From JAEUPI01 sp963814435 (lineage in GTDB: Bacteria; Pseudomonadota; Gammaproteobacteria; Burkholderiales; Burkholderiaceae_C), in assembly GCA_963814435.1 (NCBI GenBank), contig CAWFCV010000035.1, positions 1 to 64,000 on the forward strand: a stretch of 64,000 nt of DNA. Direction: 5' to 3'. Each line of letters starts with the position of its first letter. Positions within the stretch are counted from its first letter, which is position 1. Made by a program: the position numbers and the translations under genes. This document shows positions 23,140-32,101 of this stretch, one piece after another. The notes under the pieces are model-generated. The model was not told the DNA's origin. It ran no database searches and saw only the letters and a list, made by a program, of their open reading frames with translations.

Positions 23140-24019
23140 GTGTCCGACCCGCAGCAGAGCCGCCCCATGCGGCTCGACCCCCGATCTTCCACCGACAAGC
23201 GCAGCCTGTTCGAGCGTGTGGTTGAATTCCTCTCGCCCGGGCCGGATTCGCGTGACGAGCTCATCGAGACGCTGGCCGACGCCGAGCAACGCGAGCTGAT
23301 CGCGCCCGAGTCGCGCATCATGCTCGAGGGCGTGATCCGCATGGCCGACATGATCGCCGGCGATGTGATGGTGGCGGCGCCGCGCATGGACCTGCTGGAC
23401 ATCGACGCCCCCTACGACGAGCTGCTGGCCGTGGTGATCGAGACCGGCCATTCGCGTTTCCCGGTCTACGAATCCAGGCGCGACAACGTCATCGGCATCC
23501 TGCTGGCCAAGGACCTGCTGAAACTGCAGCGAGCGCCCGAGCTGAACCTGCGCACGCTGCTGCGCCCGGCGGTGTTCGTGCCCGAATCGAAGAACCTCAA
23601 CGAGCTGCTGCGTGACTTCCGCTCCAACCGCAACCACCTGGCGATCGTGATCGACGAGTTCGGCAACACCGCCGGGCTGATCACCATCGAGGACGTGCTG
23701 GAGGAGATCGTCGGCGAGATCGAGGACGAGTTCGACGAGCACGAGGTCGACCAGGGTGTCTACACGTTGGCCGACGGCAAACAGCGGGTCGCGGGCGACG
23801 CCACGATCGCCGCGGTGAACGAGGTATTCGGGGTGTCGCTTCCCGAGGACGACGTTCGACACCATCGGCGGCCTCGTGGTGCACCAGCACGGCCGGGTGC
23901 CGCGGCGCGGCGAAACCGTCGTCGTGGGCGGCCTGAGCTTCACCGTGATGCTCACCCGCGGTGGTTCCGTGCGCTGGTTCCGGGTTGCCCCGGTGCCGCA
24001 CGCCGAGCAGCCCGCCTGA
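23140..24019 (+). CDS. corC: CorC/HlyC-type CBS-domain protein (one apparent frameshift)
   Basis: Soluble CorC-family protein linked to magnesium/cobalt efflux and envelope function, about 292 residues after correction. The paired CBS domains cover about 65-190 (MVAAPRMDLLDIDAPYDE, HSRFPVYESRRDNVIGILLA, NHLAIVIDEFGNTAGLITIE). The CorC/HlyC domain follows (GVYTLADGKQRVAGDATIAA). The frame breaks near 23852, where an extra G separates DD from FDTIGGLV; the true end is FTVMLTRGGSVRWFRVAPVP. The frame opens at GTG 23140; an ATG at 23167 is a possible later start. lnt starts 5 bp downstream, the usual corC-lnt operon. Confidence 0.9.
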
Positions 24020-24024
24020 ACGCG

Positions 24025-25580
24025 GTGGCGCCAGCGCCGCAGCCCGTGCCGCCGCGACGCTGGGCGCCCTGGGCCGAGCTGGCCCTGCTGGCGCTGGCCG
24101 GTGCCGCGCAGACCCTGGCCTATCACCACACCGGCGCGTGGTGGCTGCAGCTGCTCGCGGTGGCCGTGCTCGCGTGGCGCGTGCGCAGCGCCGGCCCACG
24201 CCGCGCGGCGGCGCTGGGCCTGGCCTTCGGCACGGCCTGGCTGCTGGCGGCGGTGTGGTGGTTGTTCATCAGCATGCACCGCTACGGCCATCTGCCCGCC
24301 TGGATGGCGGCCGCCGCCGTGGCACTGCTGTCGCTGACGCTGTCGCTGTACCTCGCGTTGGCGATGGCCCTGGCGGCGCGCTGGCGCAGTGACGCGGCCC
24401 GGGCACGACGCGCTGTTGTTCGCCGCCGTCTGGCTGGCCGCCGAATGGGCGCGCACGGCGCTGTTCACCGGCTTTCCCTGGGCAGCGTCGGGCTACGCGC
24501 ATGTCGACTCGCCGCTGGCGGCGCTGGCGCCGTGGATCGGCGTGTTGGGCGTCGGTGCGGTGTCGGCCGGTGCTGGCGGCGATGCTGTCGCAGGCCCGGC
24601 GCGCAGCCGCGGCTCGCGGCGCTGGCGATCGCGGTGCCGGCAGTGCTCGCGTTCGCGAAGCCCGTGCAGTTCAGCCAGCCGAGCGGCACGCTGACGGTGA
24701 GCCTGGTGCAGACCAATGTCGCACAGGACGAGAAGTTCGCGGCCGAGCACCTGCCTGCGGCGCTGGAGTGGCTGGCGCGCACGCTCGATGCCGCGCGCGG
24801 CCAGCTGGTGGTGGCACCCGAGACGGCGGTGCCGTTGCTGCCTTCGCAACTCAAGGAGCTGGCGCCGGACTACTGGCCCGGCCTGGTCGAGCGCTTTGCG
24901 CCGGGCCGATCAGGCCGCGCTGATCGGCGTGCCGCTGGGTGACTACGACAGCCGGCTACAGCAATTCGGTGGTCGGCCTGACGGCGTCGGCCGCCGGCGC
25001 CGAGCCCTATCGGTACAGCAAGACCCACCTGGTGCCGTTCGGCGAGTTCATCCCCACCGGCTTTCGCTGGTTCACGACGATGATGGATCTCCCGCTGGGC
25101 GACTTTCTGCGGGGCCCGGCCAATCCACCGTCGTTCGTGTTCCGCGGCGAGCGCATCGCGCCGAACATCTGCTACGAAGACCTGTTCGGCGAGGAACTGG
25201 CGCAACGGTTCGCCGATCCGAGTCGCGCACCGACCATCTTCGCGAACATCAGCAACATCGGCTGGTTCGGCGACACGATTGCGGTCGACCAGCACCTGAA
25301 CATCTCGCGCATGCGCACGCTCGAGTTCCAGCGCCCGATGCTGCGCTCGACCAACACCGGCGCCACCGCGGTGATCGACCACCACGGCCGGGTGACCGCG
25401 CAGCTGCAGCCGTTCACCCGCGGCGTGCTCGACGGCCAGGTACAGGGCCGCACCGGCACCACGCCGTATGCCTGGTGGGCATCACGCGCCGGGCTGTGGC
25501 CGTTCGTGGCACTGGTGGTGCTGGTGGCGGTTTTCAGCGCACGCCGCAGCGCACAAGGCGCCCCGGGCGATCGTCCGTGA
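24025..25580 (+). CDS. lnt: Apolipoprotein N-acyltransferase (five apparent frameshifts)
   Basis: Adds the third acyl chain to lipoproteins at the periplasmic face of the inner membrane, an essential step in most Gram-negatives. About 516 residues after correction. N-terminal membrane helices include WAELALLALAGAAQTLAYHH and TAWLLAAVWWLFISMHRYGH. The nitrilase domain carries the triad: Glu in APETAVPLLP, Lys in YSKTHLVPFGEF and Cys in NICYEDLFGEE. Slips at about 24392, 24574, 24610, 24905 and 24955 are each healed by removing one G or C. A GTG at 24025 in the right frame is the likely start. An intact essential gene is far more likely than decay. Confidence 0.9.
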
Positions 25581-25780
25581 CCTCGCCGTCGGCCACCACG
25601 CGCTGCCCGGCCACCCGGTGACGAGGTAGCTCTCGGCTGGAAGTGCGCGTCGGCAGACCAGCGCCGCCGAGAGGACCATCGTGGCGCACACGAGGCTCAG
25701 GATGATCGGTTGCGTGGACATCGATCGAGGGTCGCGGTGGCCCCGACCCATAGAATCCACGGCTTACGCCGAACGCGCCG

Positions 25781-26707
25781 ATGCTCAGCTTCCAACAGAT
25801 CATCCTCAAGCTGCAGACCTACTGGGACGCGCAGGGCTGCGCGCTGCTGCAGCCCTACGACATGGAGGTGGGCGCCGGCACCAGCCACACCGCCACCTTC
25901 CTGCGCGCGCTCGGCCCCGAGCCGTGGAAGGCGGCGTATGTGCAGCCGAGCCGGCGGCCGAAGGACGGCCGCTACGGCGACAACCCGAACCGGCTGCAGC
26001 ACTACTACCAGTACCAGGTGGTGCTGAAGCCCGCGCCGGCGAACATCCTCGATCTCTACCTCGGCTCGCTCGAGACACTGGGCTTCGACCTGACGACCAA
26101 CGACGTGCGTTTCGTCGAGGACGATTGGGAGAACCCGACGCTCGGCTGCTGGGGCTTGGGTTGGGAGGTCTGGCTGAACGGCATGGAGGTCACGCAGTTC
26201 ACCTACTTCCAGCAGGTCGGCGGCATCGAGTGCCGCCCGATCACCGGCGAGATCACCTACGGTCTCGAGCGCCTGGCGATGTACATCCAGGGTGTCGAGA
26301 GCCTGTTCGACCTGACCTGGGCGCCCGGCATCAGCTACCGCGACGTGTACCACCAGAACGAGGTCGAGCAGAGCGCCTACAACTTCGAGCACAGCGACGT
26401 CGCGTTCCTGTTGAGTGCCTTCGCCGCGCACGAGCGCCAGGCGCAGCACCTGATGACGTTGCGGCTGGCGCTGCCGGCCTACGAGCAGGTGCTGAAGGCC
26501 GCGCACACCTTCAACCTGCTCGACGCGCGCGGCGCGATCAGCGTCACCGAGCGAGCCGCCTACATCGGGCGCATCCGAAACCTGGCGCGTGCGGTGGCGC
26601 AGAGTTACCTCGACAGCCGCGCGCGACTCGGATTCCCGATGGCGCTGAAGGCCCGGGCCGACGAGGTGGTGGCGCAGCTGGCCAAGAAGGCAAAGGCGCC
26701 GGCATGA
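25781..26707 (+). CDS. glyQ: Glycyl-tRNA synthetase alpha subunit
   Basis: Catalytic subunit of the bacterial alpha2beta2 glycyl-tRNA synthetase, forming glycyl-adenylate. 308 residues, intact. Class II signatures: FQQIILKLQTYWDAQGCALL (8-24), MEVGAGTSHTATFLRALGPE, YVQPSRRPKDGRYGDNPNR, QHYYQYQVVLKP, FVEDDWENPTLGCWGLGWEV, and the motif 3 region GEITYGLERLAMY. The stop overlaps the glyS start (ATGA). Confidence 0.97.
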   Translation: MLSFQQIILKLQTYWDAQGCALLQPYDMEVGAGTSHTATFLRALGPEPWKAAYVQPSRRPKDGRYGDNPNRLQHYYQYQVVLKPAPANILDLYLGSLETLGFDLTTNDVRFVEDDWENPTLGCWGLGWEVWLNGMEVTQFTYFQQVGGIECRPITGEITYGLERLAMYIQGVESLFDLTWAPGISYRDVYHQNEVEQSAYNFEHSDVAFLLSAFAAHERQAQHLMTLRLALPAYEQVLKAAHTFNLLDARGAISVTERAAYIGRIRNLARAVAQSYLDSRARLGFPMALKARADEVVAQLAKKAKAPA

Positions 26708-28843
26708 GCGCGAAGAGCCTGCTGGTCGAGCTGCTCGTCGAAGAGCTGCCGCCCAAGGCCCTCAAGCGCCTGGGCGAGGCGTTTGCACACGAACTGGGTG
26801 CAAAGCTGAGGTCGCAGGGCCTGGCAGGCGAGCATTCGGTGGTCACGGCGTACGCCACGCCGCGGCGTCTGGCGGCGCAGGTCAGCGCGGTGGCTCCGAT
26901 GGCGGCCGACCGCGAAGTGCTGCAGAAGATCATGCCGGTGTCGGTGGCGCTGGACCAGAGCAAGAAGCCGACGCCGGCGCTGCGCAAGGCGCTGGCCAAG
27001 CTCGGCCGCGAGCACCTGGCTGAGCTGTGGCCGGACGCGGTCGACGGCCCCGACCGTCTGCTGGTGCAGTCCGATGGCAAGGTCGATGCGATCTTCCTGC
27101 GCTCGATGGTGCGAGGCGTGTCGATCGTCGAAGGTCTGCAGAACGCGCTCGACGATGCTCTCGACAAGCTGCCGATTGCGAAGGCCATGACCTACCAGCT
27201 CGCCGATGGCTGGAGCGGCGTGCGCTTCGTGCGCCCGGCGCACGGGCTGGTGGCGCTGCACGGCGCCGAGGTCGTGCCGGTCAGCGCGCTCGGACTGCAA
27301 GCCGGACGCGAGACGAAAGGACACCGCTTCGAAGCGCCGATGACGCCGGTGAAGTTGCAGGACGCCGACCACTACGCGCGGGTGCTGGACGAACAGGGCG
27401 CGGTGATCGTCAGCTTCGAACGCCGCCGTGCCGAGATTGCGCGCCAGCTGCAGCACGCCGCGCACCAGCAAGGTCTGCAGCCGATCGACGACGACGCGCT
27501 GCTCGACGAGGTGACCGCGCTGGTCGAGCGGCCGAACGTGCTGCGCTGCCGCTTCGACGCGGCGTTTCTCGAGGTGCCGCAGCGAGTGCCTGATCCTGAC
27601 GATGAAGGCCAACCAGAAGTACTTTCCGCTGCTCGACGCGCAGGGCCGGCTGACCAACCAGTTCCTCGTCGTCAGCAACATCCGGCCGGCCGATGCGAGC
27701 GCGGTGATCCAGGGCAACGAGCGCGTCGTGCGGCCGCGCCTGGCCGACGCCAAGTTCTTCTTCGACCAGGACCGCAAGCGCACGCTCGAGTCGCGTGTCG
27801 CCGGGCTGGACAAGGTGGTCTACCACGCCAGGCTCGGCTCGATGGGCGAGCGCGTGGCGCGCGTGCGCGCGATCGCGCGCACGATCGGCGAACAGCTGGG
27901 CGGCTCGACGCTGGCGGCGCTGGCCGACCGCGCGGCCCAGCTGGCCAAGGCCGATCTGCTGACCGACATGGTCGGCGAGTTCCCCGAGCTGCAGGGCGTG
28001 ATGGGCGGCTACTACGCGCGCCACGACGGCGAGACCGAGGCGGTGGCGTTCGCGATCGAAGACCACTACAGGCCGCGCTTTGCCGGCGATGCGCTGCCGC
28101 GCCACGAGGTCGGCCTCGTCGTCGCGCTGGCCGACAAGCTGGAGACGCTGGTCGGCCTGTTCGGCGTCGGCCAGGCGCCCACCGGCGACAAGGACCCGTT
28201 CGCGCTGCGGCGGCATGCGCTGGGCGTGCTGCGCATGCTGATCGAGCGCGCCGTGGCGATCGATCTGCCGGACCTGATCCATGCGGCCCAGCGTGCGTTC
28301 GCCGGACGCGCCGGATGGTCGCCGGTCGAGGCGGAGCTGCAACGATTCTTCATGGAACGTCTGGCGGTGCTGTTGCGCGACCAGGGCAGCTCGGCGCAGG
28401 AAGTCGACGCCGTGCTGGGCCTGCGCGCCGCCGCGCATGAGCGACATTCCCACGCGCCTGGCGGCGGTGCGCGCCTTCGCCGGCATGCCCGAGTCCAGCC
28501 GCACTGGCGGCCGCGAACAAGCGCATCGGCAACATCCTGAAGAAGAGCGACGCGGTCGTCACGAACACCGTGGCGCCGGCATTGTTCGCCGAGGCCGCCG
28601 AACGCACGTTGCATGATGCGCTGTCGGCGACGGCGCCGCGCGCCGATGCGTTGTTCGAGCAGCGCGACTACACCGCGTCGCTGCGCGAACTGGCCGCGCT
28701 GAAAGGCGCCGGTCGATGCCTTCTTCGACCAGGTGATGGTCAACGCCGACGATCCCGCGCTGCGCGCCAACCGGCTGGCGCTGCTGGCAGCACTGCACCG
28801 GGCGATGAACCGCGTGGCCGATCTGTCGCGGCTGGCCGGCTGA
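26704..28843 (+). CDS. glyS: Glycyl-tRNA synthetase beta subunit (four apparent frameshifts)
   Basis: tRNA-binding subunit of glycyl-tRNA synthetase, about 711 residues after correction. Conserved pieces are LLVELLVEELPPKALKRLGE (6-25), FVRPAHGLVALHG, ECLILTMKANQKYFPLLD across the first slip, VVSNIRPADASAVIQGNERV, FFDQDRKRTLESRVAGL, ADLLTDMVGEFPELQGVMG and DKLETLVGLFGVGQAPTGDKD. The anticodon-binding tail is LAAANKRIGNILKKSD then FFDQVMVNADDPALRANRL. Slips fall near 27583, 28435, 28497 and 28713, all one-base insertions. Since glyS is essential, sequence error is the simplest reading. Confidence 0.92.
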
Positions 28844-28863
28844 CACCACGGGAGCACGAACGC

Positions 28864-29464
28864 ATGCAACACATCCTCAAGCTCGTGATCCTCGGCCGCG
28901 ACGGCATCCTGAACGTCTACCGCGACGACCATGTCAAGGCGCCCGAGGAGTGGGAGCCGATCCCCGGCGCGCTGGAGGCCGTGGCGCGCCTGAACCATGC
29001 CGGCTGGCACACCGTGCTGGCCACCAACCAGGCCGGCATCGGCCGCGGCATGATCGACATGGCCTCGATCAACGCCGTGCACGCCCACATGATGCATCGC
29101 CTGGCGGCGGCCGGCGGCCGGCTGGACGCGGTGTTCTTCTGCCCGCACACGCCGGAAGACCTGTGCGATTGCCGCAAGCCCAAGCCGGGCTTGATGCTGC
29201 AGATCGGCCGAGCGCTACGGCATCGAACTGCGCACCGTGCCGATGGTGTGCGACACCCTGCGCGACCTGCTGGCGGCAAAGGCCGCGGGCTGCGAGCCGC
29301 ACCTGGTGCGCAGCGGGCGTGCGGCGCGCCTGAGCGACGAGCAAGTGCAGCGCATGATGAGCCAGGTGCCCGAGACCGAGGTTCATGCCGACCTGGGCGC
29401 ATTCGCCGAGTTCGTGCTCGAGCGGGCGCACGTGCCGCACTCCCAGCCGATGGGCCTGCACTGA
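28864..29464 (+). CDS. gmhB: D-glycero-beta-D-manno-heptose-1,7-bisphosphate 7-phosphatase, GmhB-like (one frameshift; nucleophile Asp replaced)
   Basis: HAD phosphatase of the LPS heptose pathway, about 199 residues after correction. Motif I reads VILGRDGILN, so the first Asp of the usual DRDG, the nucleophile in this superfamily, is Gly here (codon GGC where GAC would be expected). The second Asp remains, as do motif II TNQAGIGRG and the zinc-loop pattern CPHTPEDLCDCRKPKPG. Motif III lies after the slip (MVCDTLRDLLAAKAAGC). The frame changes near 29212 by one extra C before GAGCGCTAC. The gene sits between glyS and the acyltransferase, as in related genomes. Activity is uncertain unless the Gly is a miscall. 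Confidence 0.83.
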
Positions 29465-29466
29465 CG

Positions 29467-30261
29467 ATGCAACGCGCCGGGTGGTTGCTGCGGTCGCTGC
29501 TGTATCGTGCTGTGGCTGCTGGTCACGGTGGTGCCCTGGGCGCTGATGGTGCTGGCGGTGTCGGTGTTCCAGCGCGGGCCGCCGCTGTACTGGCTGGTGG
29601 TGGGCTGGTTGCGCCTGACGATGCTCGGTTCGCGCTACATCTGCGGCATTCGCGCGCGCGTGCAGGGCATGCAGCACGTGCCCACCGCCGCCCAAGGCAC
29701 CGCCGCGGTGGTGCTGGCACCCAAGCACCAGTCCACCTGGGAGACGTTCGCCTTGCCCACGCTGATGCCGCATCCGCTGGCCTACGTGTTCAAGCGCGAA
29801 CTGCTGTACATCCCGTTCTTCGGCTGGGCGATGGGGCGGCTCGACATGATCCACATCGATCGCAGCAAGCGCGCCGAGGCCTGGGCCAAGGTGGCGGCGC
29901 AAGGACGAGCGGCTGATGAGCGAAGGGCGTGTGGGTGATCATGTTTCCCGAAGGCACGCGCACCACGCGCGGCAGCCAGGGCACCTACAAGAGCGGCGCC
30001 GCGCGGCTGGCGGTGGCCACCGGCACGCCGATCGTGCCGATCGCGGTGACCTCGGCGCGCTGCTGGCCGCGCAAGAGCTTCCTGCTGCGCCCGGGCGTGA
30101 TCGACGTGTCGATCGGCGCGCCGATTGAAAGCGTCGGCCGCGAACCCGACGCGCTGATGCGCGAGGTGGAGACCTGGATCGAGACCGAGATGCGGCGCCT
30201 GGACCCCGAGGCCTACCCCGACGCTGTCCCGGCCAAGCACGCTTCGGCCGTGGCGCCCTGA
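29467..30261 (+). CDS. 1-acyl-sn-glycerol-3-phosphate acyltransferase family protein (three apparent frameshifts)
   Basis: PlsC-type enzyme making phosphatidate from lysophosphatidate at the inner membrane; about 263 residues after correction. One N-terminal helix (LWLLVTVVPWALMVLAVSVF) leads to the catalytic HX4 motif, here KHQSTWET with Glu at the acidic position in place of the common Asp. Then come FKRELLYIPFFGWAMG, IDRSKRAEAW and FPEGTRTTRGS, with GTPIVPIAVTS after it. Slips at about 29505, 29900 and 29930 are single extra bases. It starts 2 bp after gmhB and probably shares its message. Confidence 0.86.
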
Positions 30262-30306
30262 GCGCGATGCTGCGCGACGCCGCCCACCCGATCCCAGCCC
30301 GGCGCG

Positions 30307-31121
30307 GTGCAGCTGTCGCTGTTCGATGCCGCGCCGGCCGCGTCCGCGTACTCCGCCGCGCCGGCGCTGACGTCGCTGGGAGCACCCGCGCGCCAACCGC
30401 GAGCTGTCGATCGACGGCCATCGGGTGGCCTACGAGCTGCGCCGCGCGCGCCGGCGCAGCATCGGCTTCATCGGTCGGCGCTGGAGGGCTTGAGCGTCAG
30501 CGCGCCGCGCTGGGTGACCGTGGCCGACATCGAGCTGGCGCTGCGCGAGCGCGGCGGCTGGATCCTGCGCAAGCTGCGCGAGCAGCGCGAACGCCGGGCG
30601 CGGCTCGATTCGGCGCGCATCGAGTGGCGCCACGGCGCCCAGGTGCCGTTCCTCGGCCGAGCCGATCAGCCTGGTGCTCGACCCGATGGTCGTCGGCGCG
30701 GTGCTGCGCGGCGACGAGTCCGGCCGCTGCGCCGCGGCTGCACGTCGGCCTGCCGCACGAGGCCACGCCGGCGCAGATCCGCGACGCCGTGCAGAGCTGG
30801 CTGCAGCGCCAGGCGCGGCGGGTGTTCGAGGAGCGCTGCGCCCACCTCGCGCCGCGGCTGGGCGTGCGGGTGCGCCGCCTGGGCCTGAGCTCGGCGGCCA
30901 CGCGCTGGGGCAGCGCCAACGCCAACGGCTCGATCCGGCTGCACTGGCGCCTGATCCACTTTGCGCTGCCGGTGATCGACTACGTGGCCGCGCACGAGCT
31001 GGCCCATCTGCGCGAGATGAACCACAGCGCCGCGTTCTGGGACGTGGTGCGCTCGGTGGTGCCCGACTACGAGCACGCACGCAAGCTGCTCGACGACGAA
31101 CCGCTGCCGGCGTTCGACTGA
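30307..31121 (+). CDS. YgjP/SprT-like zinc metallopeptidase, DUF45 (five apparent frameshifts)
   Basis: Predicted metal-dependent hydrolase of the M48-like DUF45 family, about 269 residues after correction. The N-terminal part is QLSLFDAAPA, ELSIDGHRVAYELRRARRRS and GLSVSAPRWVTVADIELAL. The catalytic part has RVRRLGLSSAATRWGSANAN, IDYVAAHELAHLREMNHSAA with the HELAH zinc motif, then FWDVVRSVVPDYEHARKLL. The start is taken as GTG 30307 (MQLSLFD by homologue pattern); an ATG at 30267 would need a further frame change. Its cellular substrate is unknown in the family. Confidence 0.82.
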
Positions 31122-31237
31122 GCGATCCCCGTGGCCCAGGCATGGTGCCGGCGCCGGCCTGGCGCACACTGCGCCCGACGCTGTCGTTGCGAGCGGAGGG
31201 GGTTTCCAGGGACCGGGGCTGCAACCAAGGCTCAGGC

Positions 31238-31264
31238 GGCGGCAGGTCGAACCTGCCGCCGTTT
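31238..31264 (+). terminator. Probable intrinsic terminator
   Basis: A perfect 10-bp GC-rich stem (GGCGGCAGGT with ACCTGCCGCC) with a CGA loop is followed by GTTTC. It ends the corC-to-ygjP run 117 bp after the last stop. The T tract is short, so efficiency is uncertain. Confidence 0.6.
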
Positions 31265-31334
31265 CATTCGAGCTCGTGGTCGTCGGCCTGCCGAAGCGGG
31301 CAGAATCGTTCGCCCCGCGACCTGCCGAGCCCGA

Positions 31335-32003
31335 CTTGATCACGAACTGCACGAACTCTTCCACAGCAACCGCCAGTGGGCCGCGGCGACCGAGCGGCGC
31401 TCGCCGGGCTTCTTCACGCGGCTGCTGCAGCAGCAGGCGCCGCAATACCTGTGGATCGGCTGCGCCGACAGCCGGGTGCCGGCCAACGAGATCGTCGGCC
31501 TGCTGCCCGGCGAGCTGTTCGTGCACCGCAACGTCGCCAACGTGGTGGTGCACTCCGACCTCAACTGCCTGTCGGTGGTGCAGTTCGCGATCGACCAGCT
31601 GCAGGTCCGGCACATCATCGTCGTCGGCCACTACGGCTGCAGCGGCGTGCGCGCGGCGATGCTCGGCAGCCGGCGTCGGCGTGGCCGACAACTGGCTGCG
31701 CCACGTGCAGGACGTGCGCAACAAGCACGAGGTGTTCCTCGATGGCCTGCCCGACGACGAGGCGCGCGACTGCGGGCGCTGTGCGAGCTCAATGTGCTGG
31801 AGCAGGCGCACAACGTCTGCGAAACCACCGTCGTGCAGGATGCCTGGGCGCGCGGCCAGACCGTCGTCGTGCACGGCTGGGTCTACGGCCTGCACAACGG
31901 CCTGCTGGTGGACCTGCAGATGACCGTGGCCGAGCCGGGCGGCATCGGCGCCGCCTACGGCCTGGCGCTGGGCGGGTTGAAGACGCGCTACGCGCGCGCT
32001 TGA
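31335..32003 (+). CDS. Beta-class carbonic anhydrase (frameshifted; 5' end uncertain)
   Basis: Interconverts CO2 and bicarbonate; about 222 residues are seen. Zinc ligands and active-site motifs are present: YLWIGCADSRVPANEIVG (Cys, Asp-Arg pair), LFVHRNVANVV, and HIIVVGHYGCSGVRAAML (His, Cys). The C-terminal half is LRHVQDVRNKHEVFLDGLP and LCELNVLEQAHNVCETTVVQ. One extra C near 31670 and one missing base near 31771 throw the middle out of frame and then back. The first conserved residues are LHELFHSNRQWA; no convincing start codon is in frame just upstream, so the real start may be hidden by another indel between 31270 and 31335. Confidence 0.87.
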   Translation, partial: LDHELHELFHSNRQWAAATERRSPGFFTRLLQQQAPQYLWIGCADSRVPANEIVGLLPGELFVHRNVANVVVHSDLNCLSVVQFAIDQLQVRHIIVVGHYGCSGVRAAMLGSRRRRGRQLAAPRAGRAQQARGVPRWPARRRGARLRALCELNVLEQAHNVCETTVVQDAWARGQTVVVHGWVYGLHNGLLVDLQMTVAEPGGIGAAYGLALGGLKTRYARA

Positions 32004-32101
32004 CCTGCCTCGCACGGCCGACCGGTGGGCGTCCGTACACTGCCGGACATGAGCTGCGCAACCTGCTGCCGGCGCCGGCGCATCCCCGAGGCCGGCGCGC
32101 G

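Noticed and set aside
25534..25809. Minus-strand frame ending like an amidohydrolase tail (VAGQRVVADGEV)
   Set aside because: It lies opposite the lnt 3' end, has no upstream amidohydrolase body, and the resemblance is short enough to be chance.
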